DNA of 33,118 nucleotides from Oscillospiraceae bacterium (GTDB lineage: Bacteria > Bacillota > Clostridia > Oscillospirales > Oscillospiraceae): positions 1-33,118 of the forward strand of contig JAFQBN010000027.1 of the NCBI GenBank assembly GCA_017416685.1, read 5' to 3'. Shown in pieces: positions 7,331 through 15,777 of this stretch (the stretch's first letter is position 1; every line of letters starts with the position of its first letter). The translations under genes were made by a program, and so were the position numbers. The notes below the pieces were generated by a model. It was given only the letters and a program-made list of their open reading frames with translations. It was not told the DNA's origin and ran no database searches.

Positions 7331-8383
7331 TCAAACTGTAATGTGTGCGCTGAGCCAGATCTGGTTAATACCGTGAGTCACCGTAAAGGCGAAGTCCACA
7401 AGGCAGCGAGTAGGCTCCTCGCTGTCCTGTACCACACGCACCCCGTCGTAAGCGGTGATGATCTCCCGATCCAGCTTGTTCTCCAGCTCCAGCACCACCT
7501 GCGAGCGAATAGCCCCCCGGCTCTGCGCCGTATTCTTCGCTCTGCGAAAGCGGCTCTTCAGGGCATTTCGGATGGTGGGGATCACATCATCCACCACCAG
7601 AACAGACGACAGATCCCGCCATGTGCTGTCCAAAGCACCCGCGGTCGTGGTACGGGTGGTCACGCCGCGCACCACACTTATCTCGCCGGCCACACTCTCC
7701 GCCGCAGTCACACCGCCGCGGATCAGCACGTCCAGTTCACTGTCGCTGTAAGCCGCACTCAGCCCGTGCAGGCCCATCAGCTGCGCACCGCCGAGGGGTA
7801 CCGCCGGGTCAGCAAGACCCGCCACCGCACCTGCCATCGCCGCCGCCAGTTCCACACCGGACAGCACGTTGCCCGCGTCATCCACACAGCCCGGTGCCGC
7901 CAGCACCACACGCTCACTGTTCAGCGCTGCGGCCCGCGCCACCAGCGCATCCACAGCTTCGTCAGCACCGCCGGCAACCACGGCGATGCGCTCTCTCTGC
8001 GCCGCGGAGGCGGTCTGCACACTGTCCCGCAGCGCCTGCTGCACCGCAACATCGGTGCTGTCACATACCACCACCGCCAGATTTTCCTCCGCCTCCATGG
8101 CGGCAAAGGCCGCGGCGTAGTCCTCACCCTCCACGGGGAATACCGTCACCTGCGCCGCACCGTTCTGCAGCAGCAAACGCACCAGCGCCGTGGCATTGCC
8201 CGCCTGCTCCGGTCCAAAGGCCGCCACCGCCTGTTCATAACGGGTGATGGTCCACATCTTCTTTTCCGGATCGGTCATCTTCACCGACAGACCTGCATAC
8301 TTTCTGCCCGCGGAGCCGCTCACCGCCGCGGACGCCTCGTAATCGGTGTATACGCCCGGCCTTTCATGCGCCGTGATACTCAT
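7331..8383 (-). CDS. Contractile tail sheath protein (XkdK-like)
   Basis: The ATG at 8383 follows AGGAGA by nine bases and overlaps the preceding stop (ATGA), giving 350 residues. The N-terminus carries ERPGVYTDYE, close to the sheath signature GVY. The C-terminal third has VVDDVIPTIRNALKSRF and the conserved end with DFAFTVTHGINQIWL. Sheath proteins polymerise around the tube and contract on infection. The length is shorter than PBSX XkdK but normal for compact clostridial sheaths. An alternative TTG at 8392 lacks a ribosome site. Confidence 0.88.
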   Translation of the reverse strand: MSITAHERPGVYTDYEASAAVSGSAGRKYAGLSVKMTDPEKKMWTITRYEQAVAAFGPEQAGNATALVRLLLQNGAAQVTVFPVEGEDYAAAFAAMEAEENLAVVVCDSTDVAVQQALRDSVQTASAAQRERIAVVAGGADEAVDALVARAAALNSERVVLAAPGCVDDAGNVLSGVELAAAMAGAVAGLADPAVPLGGAQLMGLHGLSAAYSDSELDVLIRGGVTAAESVAGEISVVRGVTTRTTTAGALDSTWRDLSSVLVVDDVIPTIRNALKSRFRRAKNTAQSRGAIRSQVVLELENKLDREIITAYDGVRVVQDSEEPTRCLVDFAFTVTHGINQIWLSAHITV

Positions 8384-8877
8384 CCGTTCCAATCTCCTCT
8401 CAAGGTAAAATCAAGGATGTCCGCCGCCTCGTAGCCGCTTGCCCACAGCCAGCCATCACAGCTCACCGCGCAGCCCAGCCGCAGCAGACCTTCCTTCTGG
8501 TCAAATTTGATCTCTTCACAGGTCAGCTTGCGTACCGTCAATCCCTCGGGCCGCTTGTCGTGAAGCACCGCCACAAGCTTTTCAAGCAGTCCCCTGCACG
8601 CCCCGGCACCCGCCCCGGCGGGAGCCAGAATATCCAATCCGAACTCCAGCTTCGCCTTCTGTCCGTACCACTCCACGACCTCCCCGGTCGCCTCGTCCAG
8701 CCGCTGACCCAGATAATTCTGCATCCCCACCGGCCCGCAGTCCATTTTGGTCAGGGACACCAGAACCTGCGCCCCCTCCAGCCTCTGTCTGCAGCTCCCG
8801 GGCCAGCAGGCTGTCGCCGGGATCTCATGATCCCGCAGGAACTGCGCCATTCTCTCCTGCAAATGCTCCAGTTCCAT
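8380..8877 (-). CDS. Neck/tail-terminator-like phage protein
   Basis: The start at ATG 8877 is coupled to the upstream stop (TGATG). The 165-residue product has an N-terminal helix (MELEHLQERMAQFLRDHEI) and an alpha/beta remainder. Its place immediately before the sheath gene is that of PBSX xkdJ-like or tail-terminator/tail-completion proteins. I do not recognise a named domain, so the function is inferred from position only. Confidence 0.6.
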   Translation of the reverse strand: MELEHLQERMAQFLRDHEIPATACWPGSCRQRLEGAQVLVSLTKMDCGPVGMQNYLGQRLDEATGEVVEWYGQKAKLEFGLDILAPAGAGAGACRGLLEKLVAVLHDKRPEGLTVRKLTCEEIKFDQKEGLLRLGCAVSCDGWLWASGYEAADILDFTLRGDWNG

Positions 8878-9212
8878 CACAGCACCTCCTGCTCTCTGCG
8901 GTCGAATACCGCCCACCAGTGGGTCAGTTCCCCACCTGCATAGACCGGCTGCGCCGTGCGCATGCGGTAACGTATCCCATCCGCCTCCAGCCGGCAGCTT
9001 CCGCCGTCCAGCCGTATCTGCGCCGGACCAATGTAAGTAAATTTATCCTGCACCACCCAACCCAGCGCAGTGGGGGCGGCTTTCGCCGTCCCCCGCTCCC
9101 GCATGGGCTGAAAGCAGGCCCGGATGCTGATGCCGTCCGGGTGCTGTGGGGTGTAAAGTGTCATCTCGCGGCCCAGCCGCTCCAGTTCTCTTCCGATCTT
9201 CTCCTGCATCAT
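8877..9212 (-). CDS. Head-tail joining protein (XkdI/minor capsid-like)
   Basis: Translation most likely starts at the ATG at 9212, overlapping the upstream stop by one base (TGATG). A longer in-frame extension to 9422 lies inside the neighbouring gene and reads as non-protein. The 111-residue protein has an N-terminal helix with MMQEKIGRELERLGREM and a strand-rich C-terminal domain, as in head-closure proteins such as SPP1 gp16. The assignment rests mainly on size and position between connector and neck genes. Confidence 0.55.
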   Translation of the reverse strand: MMQEKIGRELERLGREMTLYTPQHPDGISIRACFQPMRERGTAKAAPTALGWVVQDKFTYIGPAQIRLDGGSCRLEADGIRYRMRTAQPVYAGGELTHWWAVFDRREQEVL

Positions 9213-9568
9213 CAACCATCCACTCCGCAGAACATAAAACTCGTGTCCCGCAGCCAGCTGCTCATGATCTGCTCTGCCTGTCTGCGCAGCGCGCGGGCCC
9301 TCTGCCCGGCATCGCCGCTGTACACGCTGACATCCCCGGCAGTAAAGCGCTCCGCCTGTCCCACAGACCGGCTCACTTCCAATCCGGCAAGCGCCAGCCA
9401 CGCGCCAGCCAGTACAAAGCACTGTCCGCAGTCCTCCGGCTTCACGCCCTTGCGCAGCCGCTCCTGCAGCTGGCGACAGGCCGCTTCACACAGCCCGTCC
9501 AGCACCCCGAATTCCTGCTCCTCCACCCGGCCCAGAGCCCGGGCAAGCTCCGCCATCTGCCGGACCAT
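9212..9568 (-). CDS. Head-tail connector/adaptor protein (XkdH-like)
   Basis: The 118-residue, mostly helical protein follows the capsid gene with a TAATG start-stop overlap. All-helical adaptors such as HK97 gp6 or SPP1 gp15 occupy this place and bind beneath the portal. It is rich in Arg, Leu and Ala and has several Cys residues. No specific motif was recognised, so the call depends on size, helical content and gene order. Confidence 0.55.
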   Translation of the reverse strand: MVRQMAELARALGRVEEQEFGVLDGLCEAACRQLQERLRKGVKPEDCGQCFVLAGAWLALAGLEVSRSVGQAERFTAGDVSVYSGDAGQRARALRRQAEQIMSSWLRDTSFMFCGVDG

Positions 9569-10581
9569 TACACACTCAGCACCTTGGCCGCGTCGCCAAA
9601 CAGCTTGGCAAAGCCGCTGATGCTGGTAATGGCAGCGCGCTCCAGCTGACGGTCAATGAGCTTATCGTACTCGATCATCACGTCGCTGCCCTTCACCATC
9701 TCCAGCGCATAATTGCGGTCCAGACCAATAATGGTGTTGGCGGGCAGAGCGCTGGTACGCAGCAAAGTGGCACCCAGAGGGGTAGTCAGCTTGCCGGTAC
9801 CCTGGAAATTCAGACCGGTTGCGGGGTTCTGGAACTCAGGCAGCTTGAGCATCTTGACCATCATGTCGTTGCTCACCAGCAGGGTGTTCATCTCATAGGG
9901 GTCAAATTTGGCCCAGAAATCCACCAGATCCTCATAGGTCAGCACGCCCTCACCGGCCGCCTGATACACCTGAGCAGGATTGTTGTTGCCGTCACCGTTC
10001 ATCAGCACGTCGATAGCATCCTCCAGATGCATGCGGTTGATGTGCGCACCGATCTGACGCAGGGTAACGGAAAACAGATCCAGCTTCTGGTGACGGATCG
10101 CCTCGTAGGAAGCCACCAGCATACGGCCACGCTTATGCAGCTGCACCAGATTGTCCTGCACCTTCACGGTGGTGCTGGGGATGGCAGCGCCCTCCTCCAC
10201 GCGGCGCAGCGCCTTGGCGTCGTCGCCGGTCTGGGCGGTAATGGAGCGGTAGTCCATACCGTCAAACTTAGTCACCGCGGCAGTAATAGCGGGCAGCATG
10301 TTCTGCTCCTCCATGCCCTGACGGACGGAGCGGGCGATGTACTCGGGGAACAGCACAGCGGAGTCGGCACTGCGGAAGAACTTCTCCACCACGTCGCTGC
10401 CCGCGCCCTTCACCTTGATGTCAAAACGCTTGAGCTGGCGCTGGAAGGCATCCAGACCCTCCATGGCCGTTCCCTTGTACTGCTGATCGGGGTCCATGCT
10501 CTCCAGCACCTGAGTAAAGGTGCGGCCCGCCTCATGGTACATGCCCTTCTCCAGCTTCAGATTATCAAACTGATAAGCCAT
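9568..10581 (-). CDS. Major capsid protein (HK97 fold, XkdG-like)
   Basis: The 337-residue protein has the layout of HK97-fold capsid proteins of PBSX type: a helical N-arm, then FPEYIARSVRQGM near residue 78, a central spine helix and a beta-rich C-terminal domain with SVLFP/LGATLL-like elements. Its length is typical. A strong site (GGGAGGAAAT) precedes the ATG. It is placed between a small decoration-like protein and the connectors, as expected. There is no long N-terminal delta domain, although a protease is encoded upstream. Scaffold function may instead reside in the C-terminal part of the protease. Confidence 0.85.
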   Translation of the reverse strand: MAYQFDNLKLEKGMYHEAGRTFTQVLESMDPDQQYKGTAMEGLDAFQRQLKRFDIKVKGAGSDVVEKFFRSADSAVLFPEYIARSVRQGMEEQNMLPAITAAVTKFDGMDYRSITAQTGDDAKALRRVEEGAAIPSTTVKVQDNLVQLHKRGRMLVASYEAIRHQKLDLFSVTLRQIGAHINRMHLEDAIDVLMNGDGNNNPAQVYQAAGEGVLTYEDLVDFWAKFDPYEMNTLLVSNDMMVKMLKLPEFQNPATGLNFQGTGKLTTPLGATLLRTSALPANTIIGLDRNYALEMVKGSDVMIEYDKLIDRQLERAAITSISGFAKLFGDAAKVLSV

Positions 10582-10599
10582 TTCTATTTCCTCCCTTTC

Positions 10600-10938
10600 T
10601 TACAGGCAGATAACGGCCTTGCCGTCCTGCTCCACCTGAACCACCAGCGCCTGAACGCCGTCCTCGGCAGCCTTTACGCCGCCCTTGCCGTCAGCGGCCA
10701 GTTTCACACGGCCCAGCTCCACCTCACCGGTGACCTTGACGTGCATAAAACCACCCACCTGCACGGCCACAGCGCCCTTGCGCACCTGACCGGCCACGCC
10801 GCAGAACCCATCGCCCTCAGCGCAGGCACCCACCGTGCCGTTTCCGGTCACCTTGACCACCTGACCGTCCTCCACGCCTTCGTCGGCGTAAAAGGTAGCC
10901 ATCACATTGCCAATGTCGTCAAACGAAATTTTGTTCAT
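10600..10938 (-). CDS. Small capsid decoration/stabilisation-like protein
   Basis: This 112-residue protein is almost entirely strand-like, with many Gly and Val residues and repeated turns (DGQVVKVTGNGTVGA, GGFMHVKVTG). Small beta-rich proteins between protease and capsid genes often decorate or stabilise the head, for example DUF2190- or gpD-like proteins. It has its own AGGAGGA site. The role is inferred from fold type and position. Confidence 0.6.
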   Translation of the reverse strand: MNKISFDDIGNVMATFYADEGVEDGQVVKVTGNGTVGACAEGDGFCGVAGQVRKGAVAVQVGGFMHVKVTGEVELGRVKLAADGKGGVKAAEDGVQALVVQVEQDGKAVICL

Positions 10939-10993
10939 CCTTGCTCCTCCTGAATGATATTTATCCTGAAGCGGTCACCCGCCGGGATACAAA

Positions 10994-11911
10994 TTAAATC
11001 AAAAACGCGCCGTCCACCGGCTTTTCCTGCTGTTTCATGCCGTGGTCCAGCTGGGTCACCAGCGGAAAGCGCTTGGCCGCCTTGTCCGCGTAAACGCGCC
11101 GCAGCTCCAGCAGCTCCTTCTCCCCCAGCTTTTCGGCAATGGCTTCCATCACCTCATGGTCCACGCCCTCACCGGTCAACCCGTTCAGCCGCACCACCTC
11201 ATTGCGCAGGGCAGACAGATAGCGTCTGCCCAACTCCGCCTGCTTCTCCAGCTGCTCCACCTCATGGGCCCAGCCTTCCTGCCCGGCCAGTTCCTTCATT
11301 TCGGTGTAACCCTTGTGCTTGAGTACACCGGCCTTTGGCTGGGCAGGCACCGCCACAAAGGACCACTCAAAGGCGTCCGCCGCACCCTGCAGACTGGTGT
11401 AGCACAGCTTTCCGTCGTAAACCTCGCCCTTTCGGTGGGCGCAGCTGCCCGCCTGCTTACCGCACACGGAGCAAACCGCCCGTTCCACCGCGCAGCCAAC
11501 GCTGACCTCACGCAGAATGCCGCCCTCCAGCTGTGCGATCAGTTCCTCGTTGCCCGCCGTGCGCAGAACATAGGCATATCCCTTCACATAACGGCAGCCG
11601 TCACCTGCCGCCGTCAGCACACCGGGTTCTTCTACCACCTCGGTGCGGTACAATCGGGCCGTCTGCCCCGCCGCCGTCCACTGGTGGTCAAAAATACCCG
11701 TCTTGCCCACAAACAACTTGGCCAACTCCTCCAGCGTACCGCACTCAAACCGTTCGCCGTCCCGATCGATCTCGTTGTCACACAGCCGCACCGCAAAGGT
11801 GTACACCTCCTGCGCCGCCAGCTGCTTCCGACTGAACTGATTGATCAGTTCCAGCTCTGCATCGTCAGGCTGCGCACTCAGCGCACAGCTCGCCTGCTTT
11901 TTGATGTTCAT
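10994..11911 (-). CDS. Prohead protease with C-terminal scaffold-like region
   Basis: The first 195 of 305 residues resemble U35/HK97-type prohead proteases. A likely catalytic His76 lies in FDHQW, Ser137 in LREVSVGC and Glu182 in EWSFVAVPAQP, in the usual spacing. An inserted Cys/His cluster (Cys147, Cys150, Cys157, His159) looks like a zinc knuckle. Residues about 200-290 are helical and charged and may act as a cleavable scaffold. The start overlaps the portal stop (ATGA). AGGAGG is only one base from the ATG, so initiation probably depends on coupling to portal translation. Confidence 0.75.
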   Translation of the reverse strand: MNIKKQASCALSAQPDDAELELINQFSRKQLAAQEVYTFAVRLCDNEIDRDGERFECGTLEELAKLFVGKTGIFDHQWTAAGQTARLYRTEVVEEPGVLTAAGDGCRYVKGYAYVLRTAGNEELIAQLEGGILREVSVGCAVERAVCSVCGKQAGSCAHRKGEVYDGKLCYTSLQGAADAFEWSFVAVPAQPKAGVLKHKGYTEMKELAGQEGWAHEVEQLEKQAELGRRYLSALRNEVVRLNGLTGEGVDHEVMEAIAEKLGEKELLELRRVYADKAAKRFPLVTQLDHGMKQQEKPVDGAFLI

Positions 11912-13053
11912 TCCTCCTGCACGTCCCCTTTCAAATTTTCGGCCTGACGGCGGTACAGCTCCGCCCGGGCCTGCTCCACCTCATCCTGCAGCTTGATCTG
12001 GCTCCAATGGACCTTTACACTGCCGCCAAAGCCATTCAGCCGCAGCCAGATCTCACAAATGCGCTCCACCACCGGCTCCAGACTTCTTCGGATAGCCCCG
12101 ATCTCGCTGGTCATCAGGTCAGCCTGCTGACTGCTCATACGCTCGGTGCTGGACCAGGACAGGCCCAGCATAAAGGGCGGAATGCCGGTTCGTGCGATCA
12201 GCTGCTCCAAAATCTGCCGTACCGGCACCTCGCTGTCCAGCACCTGATTGTCCGCGCCGATGACCCGGATGTCCACATCGCCCATAGCCACAAAATCCCG
12301 CACGCTGCCCTGACTGGTGGCCTGCATGGCGCGGCTCCATTCCCGGGCCACCTGCTCACATCGCTCCCGGGCATAGAGTTCGTCCCCCTCGCCGTTCTTG
12401 CACACCACGGCAAAGCGCACGTTGCCCACCCGCTCCCAGTTCAGGCCGATGGCCTGATAAATTTTCATCAAAATCTCGGTCATGAAGGGCATGGACCGCA
12501 GCAGAGATACGCCGTAGGGATTGCCCACCTCCGGTTGGAACGGCGTGAACAACAGCAGTTCCTGACAGGGAAACGGCTCTGGCTCGCCCACACCTGCGCT
12601 GCACAGTTCAAACTCCAGCGGCGACTGCCCCTGCCGAATGACCACCGCCGCCGGGTCGCACCATAAAAGGGCCGCCACGTCCCGCCCCTGACGATCGGGT
12701 ACGATCTCGCCCACCGCTCTGCCGCAGGTCAGCATACTGTCCAGATACCCGTCCAGAAAAGCCTGCAAACCGCGTTGTCCCCGGCCGGCCGGCACGGTTT
12801 TCAAGAACCGTGCCAGCCCCTCCTGCGCTTTTCTGTCCTCCGTTTCCACCTCCACGCCGCCACACAGTCGGATCAGCTTCAAAATGGCGGCATCCACAAT
12901 AGGTACCGCCTCCCGGATGGCCCGGTACAGCCTGCTGTCCGCCTCCTGCAGCGGCACATACCGCTCCAGCGCTCCAAAGGGATGCTTAGGGTTGTCTCTC
13001 ACCTGCACCGCAGTCCCCTGTACCGGGGTCTGCTTTTTCTGAAATAACTTCAT
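11908..13053 (-). CDS. Portal protein
   Basis: ATG 13053 is preferred because AAGGAG lies seven bases before it; a GTG at 13071 would add six residues. The 381-residue protein has portal-family features. These are a mixed alpha/beta N-terminal half, the GNPYGVSLLRSM segment near residue 196, and ARTGIPPFMLGLSW near residue 285 followed by a long amphipathic C-terminal helix rich in Glu, Gln and Arg. Portals form the twelve-subunit ring through which DNA is packed. It lies directly after the large terminase, as in other tailed phages. Confidence 0.85.
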   Translation of the reverse strand: MKLFQKKQTPVQGTAVQVRDNPKHPFGALERYVPLQEADSRLYRAIREAVPIVDAAILKLIRLCGGVEVETEDRKAQEGLARFLKTVPAGRGQRGLQAFLDGYLDSMLTCGRAVGEIVPDRQGRDVAALLWCDPAAVVIRQGQSPLEFELCSAGVGEPEPFPCQELLLFTPFQPEVGNPYGVSLLRSMPFMTEILMKIYQAIGLNWERVGNVRFAVVCKNGEGDELYARERCEQVAREWSRAMQATSQGSVRDFVAMGDVDIRVIGADNQVLDSEVPVRQILEQLIARTGIPPFMLGLSWSSTERMSSQQADLMTSEIGAIRRSLEPVVERICEIWLRLNGFGGSVKVHWSQIKLQDEVEQARAELYRRQAENLKGDVQEE

Positions 13054-13067
13054 CCGTTCGCTCCTTT

Positions 13068-14366
13068 TCACATTCTGCTCCGCCGGCTCACGCTTCCGGC
13101 AAATACAGGGGGTTGTCCCCCCTGCCCCTCAACGATGGTCGCCGCGAAATACCGGATGTCGTCCATGGCGTGGTCGTCCTGCTTGCGTACCCGGTCTCCC
13201 GTCCCGTCCTCTTCCCATCGGTAAAGGCCAAACTCCCTTATGGCGTCGTCACATCCCCGGCAAATGATCAGCTTTTCGCACCGCAACAGCTCCGCCGTGA
13301 CCCGCACACCGCTCAGCACGTCATTTTTCGCCTTCATCACCCGCCAGCCGTCCCGCCGCAGCACCTCTATGAAGCTGGCCGCCGACGGGTCCACCACCAC
13401 CCGCCAGATGTCCCGTCCTCCGGCCAGTGCCGCCAGCTTCTGTGCATACTCGCCGTCCGTCATCTGCCGCCCGGCCAGCTTCGAATCGTAGTAATACTCC
13501 TTTACGCGATACCACACCCCGTCCCTCAGTCCCCACAGGCCAAAAGACGCCGGGTTGATCGTGCCGTAGTCGCAGGAGATACACCATCGTTCCATCTCCC
13601 CCTCCGGCGGCTCGGGACAGTTCTCCTCTTTGAAAAAGTCGTAAACCAGACCCTCCGCCGCCACCCATTCGCCCAGTACGAACCTGCGGTAAAAGGTCCC
13701 CTTGAACATCTGCTCGTACCGCCTGCGCACCTTGTCGGACAGGGATGGGTTGTCCTTCATCGTAAAGTGCAGATACAGGGCGTTTCTCTCCTGCGCCCTG
13801 CAGATCCACTCCTTGTAAAACCAGTGCTGCGGACCCTCCGGATTGCAGGAAAACCACAGCTTCGCTCCCTCCACCGAGCAGCGGGCGCAGGCCTGCTCCA
13901 CAAAGGAGCGGGGCATCAGCACCACCTCGTCCATCAGCACCCCGGCCAGAGTCAGGCCCTGTATCAGGTCGGCGCTGCTCTCGTCCTTGCCGCCAAACAG
14001 GTAAAAGATGTTCTGTCTTTCCCCACAGGTGACACTTATTTGGTTTCGGCTGAACAGCTGCTCACACTCGAACCCCCGCTGGCGCAGGATGGGCAGCAGT
14101 TCCCGCAGCAGATTGCGCCGCACCGACTCGATGGTCTTTCCGCACAGGGCAAAGGCCTGCCCGTCAAATCGGGCCATGGCCCAGTTGAAAAAAGACAGCC
14201 CCATACAAACGGTCTTGCCGCTTCGCACCGCGCCATCGCAAATCACCGCATCCCAGCCGCGCCGGCTTCTCCACCAGCTCATCACCCGCTTCTGTTTGGG
14301 GGAAAGCTCGCTGAATTTTTCATTGGGACTCTGTCCGCAATTTGGTCTCGTCGCGCCCTTTCCCAT
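13068..14366 (-). CDS. Terminase large subunit (XtmB-like packaging ATPase/nuclease)
   Basis: The 432-residue protein has all the landmarks of TerL. Walker A is GAVRSGKT (residues 45-52), Walker B is LMDEV (Asp146-Glu147), and the coupling segment WFSCNPEGP starts at residue 171. The RNase H-like nuclease has probable metal ligands Asp266 (SCDYG), Asp326 (VVDPS) and Asp402 (AMDDIRYF). Nothing looks inactivated. It begins the block, with ribosome site GAGGTG. No small terminase gene precedes it, which matters for which DNA it could package. I see no convincing promoter in the 149 bases upstream. Confidence 0.9.
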   Translation of the reverse strand: MGKGATRPNCGQSPNEKFSELSPKQKRVMSWWRSRRGWDAVICDGAVRSGKTVCMGLSFFNWAMARFDGQAFALCGKTIESVRRNLLRELLPILRQRGFECEQLFSRNQISVTCGERQNIFYLFGGKDESSADLIQGLTLAGVLMDEVVLMPRSFVEQACARCSVEGAKLWFSCNPEGPQHWFYKEWICRAQERNALYLHFTMKDNPSLSDKVRRRYEQMFKGTFYRRFVLGEWVAAEGLVYDFFKEENCPEPPEGEMERWCISCDYGTINPASFGLWGLRDGVWYRVKEYYYDSKLAGRQMTDGEYAQKLAALAGGRDIWRVVVDPSAASFIEVLRRDGWRVMKAKNDVLSGVRVTAELLRCEKLIICRGCDDAIREFGLYRWEEDGTGDRVRKQDDHAMDDIRYFAATIVEGQGGQPPVFAGSVSRRSRM

Positions 14367-14515
14367 AAATTCACCTCACACAAGTGGTAAAATTCCGGCA
14401 AAAGTTGTACGTCGGAGTCCCCATAAGCAAAAACTTTTTGAAAAAATTTTTCCTCGCATACTCTCCCAGTCTCCTCCACATCCTTTTGGCAGAATAAACA
14501 TTTGGAGGAATCTGC

Positions 14516-15640
14516 ATGAAACGCATTCTCGCCGTCTGCCTTGCCCTCTCCCTGTTCACCCTTCCCATCAGTGCCGCCCCCAAAATCGATGCGCCCGCCG
14601 CTCTGCTCATGGAAAAGGATTCCGGCACCGTACTGCACGAAACCAACGCCCATGACCGCCGCGCCCCGGCCAGTGTCACCAAAGTCATGACCATGCTCCT
14701 TATCATGGAGGCCCTCTCCTCCGGCCAAATCGCCCCGGACACCCCAATCTCCGTCTCTGCCACCGCCGCCGGCATGGGCGGCTCCCAGGTCTACCTCGCC
14801 GAGGGGGAGCAGATGAGCGTCCACGAGATGCTCAAATCCATCGCCGTCGCCTCCGCAAACGATGCCTGCGTTGCCATGGCAGAGCACCTCTGCGGCAGTG
14901 AGGAGAGCTTTGTGGAGCAGATGAACGCCCGTGCCGCCCAGCTGGGCATGACCGACACCCACTTCGCCAATTGCACCGGCCTGCCCGCCGACAACCACTA
15001 CTCCAGCGCCCACGACATCGCCCTCATGTCCCGTCAGCTCATTCTGGACCACCCGGATATCCGCACCTATACCACCATCTGGATGGACTCCATTCGCGAT
15101 GGTGCTTTCGGTCTGTCCAACACCAACCGGCTCATCCGCTTCTATCCCGGTGCCACCGGTCTGAAAACCGGCTTCACCGATACCTCCCTGTACTGCCTGT
15201 CCGGCACCGCCGAGCGTGACGGTATGGAACTCATCGCCGTGGTTCTGGGCGCTTCCACCTCCGAGGCCCGCTTTGAAACCGCCAAATCACTGTTGGACCA
15301 CGGCTTTGCCAATTTCGCCCTCACCGATGTCTACCCGGATCCCCCTCTGCCCCCCATCCCCGTCCTTTTGGGCCAAACCGACCATGTCCAGCCTCAGCTG
15401 GAGCGTGAATGCCGCCTGCTCCTGCCCCGCAGCAGTGCCGGCAGTATCACCACCGAACTGACTCTCGCCCAGGATGTTCAGGCCCCCGTGGAGGCCGGTC
15501 AGCACCTCGGCTCCATGCAGGTCCTGGTGGACGGTGAACTGCGGGATACCATTCCCATCGTGGCCTCCTGCGCCGTAGAACGCATCTCCTTCCCTGCCAT
15601 CTTCACCCGCCTGCTCCGCCATCTTTTTATGGCCGGCTGA
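14516..15640 (+). CDS. D-alanyl-D-alanine carboxypeptidase (DacF/PBP5-type, S11 peptidase)
   Basis: The 374-residue protein has a signal peptide (about residues 1-20, ending ISAAP) and all three active-site motifs of S11 enzymes: SVTK (Ser53, Lys56), SAN (Ser113-Asn115) and KTG (217-219). The C-terminal beta domain (about 270-355) and a final amphipathic segment (FTRLLRHLFMAG) would hold it on the outer face of the membrane. It trims the terminal D-Ala of peptidoglycan stem peptides. GGAGG lies seven bases before the ATG. It is divergent from the phage block and is read as a chromosomal gene, not a phage lysin. Confidence 0.9.
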   Translation: MKRILAVCLALSLFTLPISAAPKIDAPAALLMEKDSGTVLHETNAHDRRAPASVTKVMTMLLIMEALSSGQIAPDTPISVSATAAGMGGSQVYLAEGEQMSVHEMLKSIAVASANDACVAMAEHLCGSEESFVEQMNARAAQLGMTDTHFANCTGLPADNHYSSAHDIALMSRQLILDHPDIRTYTTIWMDSIRDGAFGLSNTNRLIRFYPGATGLKTGFTDTSLYCLSGTAERDGMELIAVVLGASTSEARFETAKSLLDHGFANFALTDVYPDPPLPPIPVLLGQTDHVQPQLERECRLLLPRSSAGSITTELTLAQDVQAPVEAGQHLGSMQVLVDGELRDTIPIVASCAVERISFPAIFTRLLRHLFMAG

Positions 15641-15649
15641 ACCACAGTC

Positions 15650-15685
15650 CCGGGGGTCGGAGAACGTCCATTCTCCGACCCCCGG
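15650..15685 (+). terminator. Strong hairpin after the carboxypeptidase gene
   Basis: A perfect 15-bp GC-rich stem (15650-15664 with 15671-15685) with a six-base loop begins ten bases after the stop codon. There is no clear T-tract after it, so it may work as a weak terminator or as a stabiliser of the mRNA 3' end. The rest of the 223-base gap holds the glg promoter and a short palindrome at 15789-15803. Confidence 0.55.
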
Positions 15686-15748
15686 TCCAAACCCACCTCA
15701 AATTTCGTAAAAAGCCTAATATTATTACCCCTCGCGCCTGTTCTCCCC

Positions 15749-15777
15749 TTGACGAACCCTTTACATCGTTGTATAAT
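15749..15777 (+). promoter_or_regulatory. Promoter of the glycogen operon
   Basis: TTGACG (15749-15754), a 17-base spacer and TATAAT (15772-15777) form a near-consensus sigma-A promoter. The expected transcript start gives a leader of about 80 bases before glgB. No riboswitch-like structure was recognised in that leader. Confidence 0.85.

Larger units (their letters stand above)
1939..14366 (-). mobile_element. PBSX-like contractile-tail phage structural cassette (probable domesticated prophage or GTA-like element)
   Basis: Seventeen genes lie on one strand with very short gaps or overlaps, from terminase large subunit (13068-14366) to a DUF2313 protein (1939-2499). The order matches the PBSX order xtmB to xkdU. 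Head, connector, sheath, tube, baseplate and packaging functions are all represented by uninterrupted reading frames. Not found: small terminase, recognisable tape measure, tail fibre, holin, endolysin, integrase, repressor and replication genes. The block fits exactly between the hemW terminator and the upstream region of a chromosomal carboxypeptidase gene, and I see no obvious flanking att repeat. Base composition resembles the flanks, which suggests long residence. Confidence 0.85.

Noticed and set aside
8877-9422. A 181-residue version of the head-tail joining protein and a 419-residue version of the hub protein (4319-5578)
   Set aside because: Both long forms start inside the neighbouring gene in another frame and their extra N-termini look non-coding. 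Coupled ATG starts at 9212 and 5272 fit much better.
14367-14515. A promoter for the phage block or the carboxypeptidase in their shared upstream region
   Set aside because: Only weak hexamer matches were seen on either strand, for example TTTTTG with TACTCT. A good TTGGCA at 14486 is too close to the start codon to have a -10 box.
14516-15640. The carboxypeptidase as a phage lysis enzyme
   Set aside because: It is on the other strand, has a signal peptide and complete S11 motifs of a host PBP5-type enzyme, and has its own ribosome site.
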